DNA from: Caldilineaceae bacterium
GTDB taxonomy: Bacteria > Chloroflexota > Anaerolineae > Caldilineales > Caldilineaceae
Assembly: GCA_014879855.1 (NCBI GenBank)
Contig: JACSRH010000219.1
Coordinates: 1 to 28,400 of the forward strand
DNA: 28,400 bases
Direction: 5' to 3'
The number at the start of each line of letters is the position of its first letter. The stretch's first letter is position 1. Below the pieces are notes generated by a model. It was not told where the DNA came from. It searched no databases and worked only from the letters and a program-made list of their open reading frames with translations. A program made the position numbers and the translations under genes. Of this stretch, positions 13,899 through 20,723 are shown piece by piece.

Positions 13899-14017
13899 CG
13901 GCCATCGGTGTCGCCCGGTCTTCATTTCGGCCCCATGCGCTGTCACCCATGATGGCTGAAAGGTCGTCTTGGCTGCCCTCGTTTCAACATCAGGCAGATT
14001 GATAAAGGAGAATTAAT

Positions 14018-14398
14018 ATGTTGCCACTTCCCACACGTTGTCCGCTGACAGGCGGGGAGATCGTCGTCACCCGCATCTATTGTCCTGACGCCGATGTCAG
14101 CCTCGAAGGGCGCTTTGCGGTGGTCGAGCCGCCCCTTGCCCAGCTCACCCCGGAGCAGATCAATTTTGTCGAGATTTTCGTGCGCAACGAGGGCAAGCTC
14201 AACCGCTTGGAAGACGAGCTGGGGCTTTCGTACCCGACGATCCGCAGCCGCCTGCATGATGTGATCCGCGCGCTGGGCTATGAGCCAGGCAAAGAGGAAG
14301 CGCCGCCGATCGTCGACCGCAAGCAGGTGCTCGCCGAGCTTGACGCCGGGACGCTCTCGTTTGAAGAAGCCATGCAGAAGTTGCAGGGAGGTGACTGA
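14018..14398 (+). CDS. DUF2089 protein: degenerate zinc ribbon, HTH and SHOCT-like tail
   Basis: The 126-residue protein matches DUF2089. An N-terminal ribbon (CPLTGGEIVVTRIYCPDADVSLEGRF in pattern, residues about 8-33) leads to a helical region LTPEQINFVEIFVRNEG, then a helix-turn-helix (about 62-85, with LGLSYPTIRSRLHDVIRALGY). The C-terminal two-helix module at about 99-125 contains LAELDAGTLSFEEAMQKL. Only two of the four ribbon cysteines remain, so metal binding is probably lost. The family is presumed DNA-binding. AAGGAG precedes ATG 14018. The TGA shares one base with the next ATG, which indicates tight coupling to the DUF4097-like gene, and it may regulate that cluster. Confidence 0.85.
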   Translation: MLPLPTRCPLTGGEIVVTRIYCPDADVSLEGRFAVVEPPLAQLTPEQINFVEIFVRNEGKLNRLEDELGLSYPTIRSRLHDVIRALGYEPGKEEAPPIVDRKQVLAELDAGTLSFEEAMQKLQGGD

Positions 14399-15615
14399 TG
14401 GACGCCATGCATGTCATGCAAAGTGGACTTGCGCCTACCTTGATCCTGCGTTGCATTGAGGGCAATCTGACCTTGACTGGGTGGGATCGCCCCGAAGTGC
14501 AGGTGCGTGTGCGTAGCGGAAACGACACGCTGACAGTCGAACAGCAGGATGGCGCCATCGTCATCAACTGTGAGGAGGATCTGTGGCTTCAGGTTCCTGT
14601 CCAGTCCAGCATTACGGTTGATGCAGTGGAGGGCAACGCTTCGTTCAGCCTGCTTCTCAACAACCTCACGATCGGTGCGGTGGAAGGCAACGCGGTGGTG
14701 CACAGCGCCAACACCATCACCGCCAACCAGATCGAAGGCAACTTTGCCGCGCACCTGATGGCCGGCGACTTGCGCGTCGATGTCATCGAAGGCAATGCGC
14801 AGATTAGCAAAGTAGCCGGCGCCGTCTGGCTCGGCCAGGTTGAAGGCAACCTTGTGCTCAACGAGATCGGCGGCAGCATCGAAGCTGTGGCCGAAGGCAA
14901 TGTCAGGGCGCAGGCGCTGCTTGCGGTGGGCCAACAGTGCTCGATCCGGGCGGAAGGGGGAATTACCTGCGAGATTCCACACGACGCTGGCGGCGCCTTT
15001 TCGCTCAAGGCGGAGGGCCACATCCGGGTGAGGGGGCTGGGCGAGGAGCGCAGCATGAAACACGGCGTGCTGGACTTCGAGCGTGAACCTGTCCATGCCA
15101 AGCTGACGCTGGAGGCGGAAGGCAATATCCTCCTGCACGGCGTCCAGCCGCACAGCTTTAATGAAACCGACTTTGCCGGCCCAATTGCCGAAGAAATGGC
15201 CATGCGCTCCATCGAGATCACGCAGCAGATCACCGCGCAGATTGAGGCGCAGGTCAACGAGCTCTCGCGTCAGCTCGACGACAAGTTGTCGCGGCTCGGC
15301 ACAAACGAAGAGCTGGCAACATCGATTCAGGAAAAAGTGCAAACCGCCATGCGTCGCGCCGAGGAAAAACTGGCCGAAGCCATGCGCAAGGTCGAGCAGC
15401 GTGCGCAGGAGTCCGAAAGCCGGCGGCGCAAATCCGCAGGGTGGGTGGCGCCGTCCGCGGCGCCGCTGCCGCCTGCACCGACCAAACCCAAGCGCCCGCC
15501 CGCCACCGATGAGGAGCGCATGTTGATCCTGCGCATGGTCGAACAAGGCAAAATTTCGGTCGAGCAGGCGGAAAAGCTGCTCGCGGCGTTGAGCGGCGCC
15601 AAACAGGAGCGCTAA
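14398..15615 (+). CDS. DUF4097-like beta-repeat protein with coiled coil and C-terminal SHOCT-like (YvlB/LiaX-type) module
   Basis: The 405-residue protein has three visible parts. Residues 15-250 form a beta-repeat region with Glu-Gly-Asn at 21, 78, 96, 113, 131, 149, 166 and 241 (EGG at 186 and EGH at 206), spaced about 17-20 residues, suggesting a regular one-coil-per-repeat beta solenoid. Residues about 258-345 are a charged coiled coil (QQITAQIEAQVNELSRQL, AEEKLAEAMRKVEQRA). After a Pro-rich linker (350-368), residues 370-401 carry a two-helix module EERMLILRMVEQGKISVEQA. DUF4097 proteins with such a module include YvlB and LiaX of Firmicutes, linked to envelope stress. There the module is N-terminal; here it is C-terminal. 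No signal peptide or membrane helix is seen. Start overlaps the DUF2089 stop. Confidence 0.8.
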   Translation: MDAMHVMQSGLAPTLILRCIEGNLTLTGWDRPEVQVRVRSGNDTLTVEQQDGAIVINCEEDLWLQVPVQSSITVDAVEGNASFSLLLNNLTIGAVEGNAVVHSANTITANQIEGNFAAHLMAGDLRVDVIEGNAQISKVAGAVWLGQVEGNLVLNEIGGSIEAVAEGNVRAQALLAVGQQCSIRAEGGITCEIPHDAGGAFSLKAEGHIRVRGLGEERSMKHGVLDFEREPVHAKLTLEAEGNILLHGVQPHSFNETDFAGPIAEEMAMRSIEITQQITAQIEAQVNELSRQLDDKLSRLGTNEELATSIQEKVQTAMRRAEEKLAEAMRKVEQRAQESESRRRKSAGWVAPSAAPLPPAPTKPKRPPATDEERMLILRMVEQGKISVEQAEKLLAALSGAKQER

Positions 15616-15657
15616 CGGTATCCCGTGATTGGAAGAGATAGTTTGGAGGAAATGACA

Positions 15658-16035
15658 ATGGCAATCAGTGAAGAACGTCGCAAAGTATTGCAAATGGTGG
15701 AGGAAGGCAAACTATCGCCAGAGGATGGCGCGCGTTTGCTGGCCGCGCTGGGCCAACCGGAGGAGCCGGAAACAGATCCGACGCCACCGGTCTCCAGCGT
15801 AGACGCCAATGGTCGCTCTTTCCGCGTGCGCGTCAGCAATATCGCGACCGGAAAGCAAAAAGTAACGGTCAACATTCCGCTGGCTTTGGTCGATTTTGGG
15901 TTGCGTTTTGTGCCCGCCAACGAAAAGTTCGATCCGGAAACCCTGCGCGCAGCGATCCACAACGGGATGACGGGGCGCATTGTCGATGTGCTTGACGACG
16001 AAAAAGGCGATCGCGTCGAGGTCTTTATCGAGTGA
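15658..16035 (+). CDS. SHOCT-like domain protein (YvlB/LiaX N-terminal-domain type)
   Basis: The 125-residue protein starts with the two-helix module EERRKVLQMVEEGKLSPEDG (residues 5-24), then an acidic Pro-rich linker. A small alpha/beta domain follows (about 50-125): FRVRVSNIATGKQKVTVNIP, a hydrophobic VDFGLRFVP stretch, and a C-terminal GRIVDVLDDEKGDRVEVFIE segment. ATG 15658 is chosen because GGAGGA lies seven bases upstream. It follows the DUF4097-like gene by 42 bases and belongs to the same transcript. The helical hairpin probably docks onto its neighbours' equivalent module; function is unknown. Confidence 0.8.
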   Translation: MAISEERRKVLQMVEEGKLSPEDGARLLAALGQPEEPETDPTPPVSSVDANGRSFRVRVSNIATGKQKVTVNIPLALVDFGLRFVPANEKFDPETLRAAIHNGMTGRIVDVLDDEKGDRVEVFIE

Positions 16036-16181
16036 ACGGTGAGAGCGACGCGGCAAGAGCGGCGCAAACTAGCACGCGGACAGGATGGAGCTGGCGGATT
16101 GCCGCACATTATCTGGCTAGTCTGTCTGGCCCATGGCAGGCTGGCAGCAGACTACCCGGATGCCTTCCCACATAAATGCAC

Positions 16182-16221
16182 CGCGACGACCCGCTGGCTT
16201 GTTGGCTGGCGGGTCGTCGCG
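16182..16221. terminator. 13-bp hairpin, possible end of the SHOCT cluster
   Basis: Bases 16182-16194 and 16209-16221 are perfect reverse complements with a 14-base spacer that can itself pair partly (TGGC...GGCTG). The following sequence is only mildly T-rich (TCTGTTCTC), so it is a weak intrinsic terminator or an mRNA-stabilising hairpin. It lies about 150 bases beyond the last SHOCT-like gene. Confidence 0.45.
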
Positions 16222-16336
16222 TCTGTTCTCGCTGGGAACGGCTTCGTTTTTCGGCGCACGCGCGCCTGCATCTACAGAATGCATTTTCTCGTCGGAATGA
16301 GAAGGTGAAGCTGAAAAGCGCCGCCAGGCAGGATGC

Positions 16337-16345
16337 TGGTATAAT
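16337..16345 (+). promoter_or_regulatory. Extended -10 promoter for the serine hydrolase gene (TGG TATAAT)
   Basis: A perfect TATAAT (16340-16345) is preceded by TGG. No recognisable -35 is present at 17 bp. Predicted transcription begins near 16352, leaving a leader of about 59 bases with a GAGGAG ribosome-binding site. Confidence 0.65.
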
Positions 16346-16410
16346 AGAGCGGCAGCGTCTCTCTCGGCGCCTGCCTGTTTCCAATCCTGCTGGTTTTGAG
16401 GAGCCTTCCC

Positions 16411-18183
16411 ATGAGCGTTACTCCTCCGACTGATTCTGACCTGGAAGTATTTGCGCGCATTGCGACGACTGCGCCGGCAATTGCCGAGCTTGTCGCCAAT
16501 TTTGCACAGCGTGAGCATTTGCCTGGACTGGCCTACGGCGTGGTCGCCGCGGGCCGGCTCGTTTATGGCGGCGGGGCCGGCAAGGCGGATCTGGCGGCCA
16601 ACACGCCGGCGGACGACAGCACGCTCTTTCGCATTGCATCGATGACCAAGAGCTTCATCGCGGTTGCCATCCTCCAACTGCGCGATGCGGGCCTGCTGGC
16701 GCTCGACGATCCCGCCGCCCGTTATATTCCGCAATTGGCGTCGCTGGCCTACCCCACCGGCGATTCGCCCGTGGTGACGGTGCGCCACTTGTTGTCGATG
16801 GCCCCCGGCTGGCCGGAGGACAATCCCTGGGGCGACCGCCAACTGGCGCTGGAGGATGAGGCCTTTTCCAAATTGCTGAGCAACGGCGTCACCTTTGCCG
16901 CTGCTCCTGATGTGCATTATGAATATTCCAACTTGGGGTACATGATCCTGGGGCGCATCGTCGGCCAGGTGGCAGGAATGCCGCTCCAGGCGTATGTGAG
17001 GGAGCGTATCCTTTGCCCGCTTGGCATGACAGCAAGCGGATGGAACGTGGACGAATTGTCCGATCAAGTGGTCGCCAAAGGGTATCGCTACGTCGGCGGT
17101 GAACTGGTTGAGGAGGCGCTGGCGCTTGCCCGTTCGGCAGGCGACGCCGCAGCCTTCGGCGGCCTCTACGCGTCCGTGCGTGAACTGGCGCAGTGGGTGG
17201 CGCTTTTTCTCGCGGCCTGGCCCCCGCGCGATGGGGAAGAAGGACCGGTGTTGCGACGCAGTTCGCTGCGTGAGATGCAGCGCTGCGCCAATCCACGCCT
17301 TCCGCTCATCAACCGCACAGTAGGCGCGCCACAACACTATGAAGTAGGCGGCTACGGTTACGGTCTCTTTGCCTCTCTTACCAGCGATTTTGGGCGCTTC
17401 GTCGGTCATGCGGGCGGGCTGCCGGGCTTTGGTTCTCACATGGTCTGGCTGCCCGACTACGACGTCGGCGTTGTGACGCTGGCAAACGTCACTTACGCCC
17501 CGGCTGTGCCGATCGCAATGCAGATACTGCGTCAGGTCGTCGCACAGGCGCAGCTTACGCCGCGGCGCGTGCGCCCGGCGGCAGCGCTGGTGAAGGCGCA
17601 GGCGCGCACTATCCGTCTGCTCGACCAGTGGGATGACGCGCTGGCCGACGAGCTTGTGGCCGCCAATTTCTTCCTGGATGAGCCGCGCGCACGTTGGCAG
17701 TCTCGGCTTGAGGCGCTGCGCAGCCAGCACGGCGCGTTGCGCGTCGACGGCGACATCGAGGTGACCAACCCGCTGCGCGGGGTGTGGAAGATGGCTGGTG
17801 CGCAAGGCTGGTGCCGAGTCACGATCACGCTGGCGCCAACCGTGCCGCCGCGCGTCCAATACCTGAACATCGAGTCGATCTTCCCACCTGGCGCCGAAAT
17901 GCAGACCGCGCTGGAGGCGCTGCTCGCGGCAACCGCGACGCCATCGCTGCGCGCGGTCACCAAGATTTTCAGCGCAGCCTGCGACCGCCGCGGCGTGCTT
18001 GCCCATTTACGGATAGTCAATGCGCTGTACGGCGCCTGCACCCTGGAACGGATTCTTGGCGGCGATGGCGTGCTGCGCACCGTCGCCCGCGTGCGCAGCA
18101 CACGAGGCCCGCTGGAGGTGGAGGTCACGCTGGACAGACGCACGGCAAAACTGATCTCCGCCGAGTTTCGGAGAGTAGGATGA
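16411..18183 (+). CDS. Serine hydrolase, beta-lactamase/PBP4*-like (class C fold)
   Basis: The 590-residue protein has a full active site of the beta-lactamase-related esterase/peptidase class. It shows SMTK at 77-80 (nucleophile Ser77, Lys80), YSN at 172-174, and HAGG at 333-336 in place of the KTG triad. The catalytic domain covers about 20-370. A further ~220 residues (about 375-590) form a second domain, probably beta-rich, with no motif I can name; similar C-terminal extensions occur in this superfamily. No signal peptide is visible, so a cytosolic esterase or D-amino-acid-type peptidase is as likely as a cell-wall enzyme. ATG 16411 is chosen for its GAGGAG site; TTG 16396 would add five residues. 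Confidence 0.9.
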   Translation: MSVTPPTDSDLEVFARIATTAPAIAELVANFAQREHLPGLAYGVVAAGRLVYGGGAGKADLAANTPADDSTLFRIASMTKSFIAVAILQLRDAGLLALDDPAARYIPQLASLAYPTGDSPVVTVRHLLSMAPGWPEDNPWGDRQLALEDEAFSKLLSNGVTFAAAPDVHYEYSNLGYMILGRIVGQVAGMPLQAYVRERILCPLGMTASGWNVDELSDQVVAKGYRYVGGELVEEALALARSAGDAAAFGGLYASVRELAQWVALFLAAWPPRDGEEGPVLRRSSLREMQRCANPRLPLINRTVGAPQHYEVGGYGYGLFASLTSDFGRFVGHAGGLPGFGSHMVWLPDYDVGVVTLANVTYAPAVPIAMQILRQVVAQAQLTPRRVRPAAALVKAQARTIRLLDQWDDALADELVAANFFLDEPRARWQSRLEALRSQHGALRVDGDIEVTNPLRGVWKMAGAQGWCRVTITLAPTVPPRVQYLNIESIFPPGAEMQTALEALLAATATPSLRAVTKIFSAACDRRGVLAHLRIVNALYGACTLERILGGDGVLRTVARVRSTRGPLEVEVTLDRRTAKLISAEFRRVG

Positions 18184-18392
18184 CTGCTCGGCGGCTCGCG
18201 CGTGGCCGTTTTATCCGCAGTGTCACGGCGAAAGGCGGGCCGCGCCACGGGAGCAGACGCAACACCTGCGCTCCCGCCAGGGTGCAACAAGTCCAGTCGA
18301 TGTCGGCATCTGGTCAGCCACCCCCCGTTAAAATGATTTACAATGGAATGTGATCGGGCAGGGTGGCGCCGAACAACAGTTAGGAGAGAAGC

Positions 18393-18851
18393 ATGAGCAA
18401 TATCTGGATGTGGGGGTGGGCGGCGATGGCAATCATTTTTTTGATTGCCGAACTGTTCACCACCGGGTTCTTTTTGGTGTGTTTTGGCGTGGGAGCCGCG
18501 GCAGCCGCGCTGCTGGCCTATTTGGGCGTCGATCCGCTGCTGCAAGTGCTGACTTTTATTGTGGTGTCGGGTCTCGCGGTGCTCTTGACCCGTCCACTGA
18601 CGCGGCGGTTGAACGAGAAGCACAAAAACTTTGTTGGCAGCGACCGTGTGCTGGAGAAGCAGGCCATTGTCCTGGCCGACATCAACCCTGCGTTGGGGGT
18701 AGGAATGGTGCGCGTCGACGCGGAGGAGTGGCGCGCTTCCTCTGAAGATGGCCGTATCATCACGAAAGACACGATCGTCGAAGTGCTTCGCATCGATGGG
18801 ACGCGGCTGATAGTGCGGCCCAGCCAGGCAAAAGTCCTTGTCGAAGGGTAA
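18393..18851 (+). CDS. NfeD-like membrane protein
   Basis: The 152-residue protein is a short NfeD (NfeD1b type without the protease domain). Hydrophobic segments at about 5-22, 24-43 and 48-66 are followed by an OB-fold domain (about 80-150) with VRVDAEEWRASSEDGRIITK, which is the typical NfeD signature, and ending LIVRPSQ. AGGAGA precedes ATG 18393. The SPFH protein gene follows 38 bases later; NfeD partners with SPFH proteins in membrane microdomains, where the OB domain contacts the SPFH oligomer. Confidence 0.93.
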   Translation: MSNIWMWGWAAMAIIFLIAELFTTGFFLVCFGVGAAAAALLAYLGVDPLLQVLTFIVVSGLAVLLTRPLTRRLNEKHKNFVGSDRVLEKQAIVLADINPALGVGMVRVDAEEWRASSEDGRIITKDTIVEVLRIDGTRLIVRPSQAKVLVEG

Positions 18852-18889
18852 ATCAACCCCCTTTATATATAGTGAAGTAAGGAGGCAAT

Positions 18890-19840
18890 ATGGAATTCGT
18901 TTTAGCAATGGTGGTGCTTGGGTTATTGCTGATCCTGGTTTTCTTAATGGCGGCAATGGGCATTCGCATCGTATCTCCCTACGAAAAAGGGGTTATCGAG
19001 CGACTTGGCCGTTATCTACGCACTGCCCAGCCGGGCCTGCAATTTCTGATTCCCTTTGTGGACTCGATGCGCAAAGTGGACATGCGCGAACAGGTCGTCG
19101 ATGTGCAGCCGCAGGAGGTCATCACGAAAGATAACGTGGTGGTGACGGTGGATGCCATTGTCTACTATGAAGCGACTGATCCCGTCAAGCTGACCTACAA
19201 CGTGGCCGATTTCTACAATGCAGCAACCAAGCTGGCGCAAACAAACCTGCGTAACGTAGTTGGCGAAACGGAACTGGATGAAGCGCTGACCTCGCGCGAG
19301 ATGATCAATGCCAAGCTGCGCTCGGTGCTCGATGACGCCACTGACAAGTGGGGTGTGCGTGTGGTGCGCGTCGAGATCAAGCGCATCGACCCGCCTGCTG
19401 ATGTCACGGCCGCTATGCATCGCCAGATGAAGGCCGAACGTGACAAACGCGCCCAGATTCTCGACGCGGAAGGCACACGCGCCGCGCGCATCCTGGAGGC
19501 GGAGGGTGAGGCCGAAGCCGTGCGCCGCATCGCTGACGCGGAGCGCTACAAATTGGAGGCGGAAGCCAACGGTCAAGGCAATGCGATCACCACCGTGTAC
19601 GGCGCGATCCGCAACGCCAATCCAGACCAGAACGTGATCGCCATCCAGTATCTTGACACGATGAAGGCGGTGGCGAATGGCAGAGCGTCGAAGCTTTTCG
19701 TCCCTTATGAAGCGACCGCGATCCTCGGCGCATTGGGCAATATGCAGGAGATCTTTGTCAACCCGCCAAAGGGTGGCGACGATCTTCCCGCTCCGGACAT
19801 CAAAAGCAACCTGCCACCAACCCTGCCCCCCGCAAGGTAA
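18890..19840 (+). CDS. SPFH/band 7 protein, slipin or QmcA-like
   Basis: This 316-residue membrane-anchored scaffold is of the stomatin/prohibitin type. One N-terminal membrane helix (about 4-24) is followed by the SPFH domain (about 25-185: GIRIVSPYEKGVIERLGRY, AQPGLQFLIPFVD, QVVDVQPQEVITKDNVVV, DAIVYYEATDP, ETELDEALTSRE and KRIDPPADV). A charged, Ala/Glu-rich coiled coil runs from about 187 to 235 (KAERDKRAQILDAEG, ARILEAEGEAEAVRRIADAE). The C terminus is proline-rich. A near-perfect AAGGAGG site precedes ATG 18890. It oligomerises in the membrane and is encoded right after its NfeD partner, so the two act together in membrane-domain organisation or quality control. Confidence 0.95.
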   Translation: MEFVLAMVVLGLLLILVFLMAAMGIRIVSPYEKGVIERLGRYLRTAQPGLQFLIPFVDSMRKVDMREQVVDVQPQEVITKDNVVVTVDAIVYYEATDPVKLTYNVADFYNAATKLAQTNLRNVVGETELDEALTSREMINAKLRSVLDDATDKWGVRVVRVEIKRIDPPADVTAAMHRQMKAERDKRAQILDAEGTRAARILEAEGEAEAVRRIADAERYKLEAEANGQGNAITTVYGAIRNANPDQNVIAIQYLDTMKAVANGRASKLFVPYEATAILGALGNMQEIFVNPPKGGDDLPAPDIKSNLPPTLPPAR

Positions 19841-19849
19841 GTCTGCTGA

Positions 19850-19884
19850 AGGTGACAGTCATCTCAGAAAGATGGCTGTCACCT
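19850..19884. terminator. Bidirectional hairpin between convergent genes
   Basis: A 15-bp stem (19850-19864 with 19870-19884, one T-G wobble) has a five-base loop. It lies between the end of the SPFH gene and the end of the minus-strand radical SAM gene, whose stop is at 19893. The tail is only partly T-rich (GTTTCC). Confidence 0.7.
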
Positions 19885-19892
19885 GTTTCCAC

Positions 19893-20723
19893 TCAACGCA
19901 CCAACTCCAATTTAAGCTCAGCAGCGAGCTGCCGGGCGCGCTCGACCTCGGCGGAGGCCAGTGATCCGGCCAGCGCGCCACGCGTATGCACCGGCGCCAG
20001 GTACTGGGTGAGCAGACTCACCTCCACTGTGGGCTGCGTTGCCAGCCAGGCCAGCGCGGGCGCGGTGCAGCAATCGAAGTGACCCGGCATGAGCAGGTGG
20101 CGCACGATGACCCGCCGTCCCTGCGCGACCACACGCTCAATGCAGCCGGTGACGACAGCCCAGTAATCCGGCATACCACCGATTGCTTCGCCGCAACTTT
20201 GTGGGCCAGTCGCAGGCCCAAATTTGAGATCGGGCAGATAAATGTCGATGGCGCGGGCAAGCAGATCGAGCGCGGTGGCTGTGAGGTAGAAGTTGCTGTT
20301 AAGCACCGCAGGCAGTGTGCGGCGGGCGCCCAGTCGCTCCAGGGTCGCCAGGATCAACGGGATGTGCGGCGCTGGATCGCCGCCGATGAAGCAGACCGCG
20401 CGCGCGCCCTCCGCTTGCCGGCGCAGGATGCGCTCCGCCAGCAGCTCGGCCGTGACGGGGATGCCATAGGTGGGGCGAAAAGCAAACCGCGCCGCGGTGC
20501 AAAAGCTGCACCGTGCGGTGCACCCGCTAAAGAAGATGGCGTGCGCGGGTCGTAATACTTCTTCTTCGCCAAAGTGTAACATTTCGCTGGCAACATAGCT
20601 GACCGCACCGACGCGACAGACGCCCTGCGCGTGGAGGCGTTGTGCGCCGCAGTGAAATGGGCAAAGGTGGCAATCCGACAGATGCGTCGCCGCGAGTGCG
20701 GCTGGCGTTGGCGTGGCGCTCAT
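19893..20723 (-). CDS. Radical SAM protein, COG1313/PflX-like
   Basis: The 276-residue iron-sulfur enzyme is of the pyruvate-formate-lyase-activase-like group. The [4Fe-4S]-SAM motif is FFSGCTARCSFC (CxxxCxxC, Cys68/72/75). A conserved Cys-rich N terminus precedes it (CHLCPFHCGAQRL...GVCRVG), then VASEMLHFGEEEVL, as in COG1313. Later hallmarks are IDIYLPDLKFGPA (about 160-172) and VIVRHLLMPGH (about 205-215). The expected SAM-binding glycine-rich strand is VCFIGGDPAP. Substrates of COG1313 proteins are unknown; none of the glycyl-radical enzymes such activases serve is in the window. ATG 20723 overlaps the upstream gene's TGA by four bases (ATGA), so it is translated together with the Cys-rich protein. 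Confidence 0.9.
   Translation of the reverse strand: MSATPTPAALAATHLSDCHLCPFHCGAQRLHAQGVCRVGAVSYVASEMLHFGEEEVLRPAHAIFFSGCTARCSFCTAARFAFRPTYGIPVTAELLAERILRRQAEGARAVCFIGGDPAPHIPLILATLERLGARRTLPAVLNSNFYLTATALDLLARAIDIYLPDLKFGPATGPQSCGEAIGGMPDYWAVVTGCIERVVAQGRRVIVRHLLMPGHFDCCTAPALAWLATQPTVEVSLLTQYLAPVHTRGALAGSLASAEVERARQLAAELKLELVR

Larger units (their letters stand above)
16036..16410. other. Intergenic stretch of 375 bases
   Basis: No credible gene is seen on either strand; the short open frames lack ribosome-binding sites and family-like sequence. It holds a 13-bp inverted repeat at 16182-16221, an extended -10 at 16337-16345 and the GAGGAG ribosome-binding site of the serine hydrolase gene at 16398-16403. 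Confidence 0.6.

Noticed and set aside
14278..15693. 471-codon minus-strand frame across the DUF4097-like gene
   Set aside because: The plus frame has regular EGN repeats, a coiled coil and coupled starts; the minus frame has no recognisable features.
16117..18006. Long antisense open frame (629 codons) opposite the serine hydrolase gene
   Set aside because: The + strand frame has a full SxxK/YSN/HxG active site. The antisense frame is His/Arg/Gln-rich, lacks a start region and is a codon-bias mirror of the real gene.
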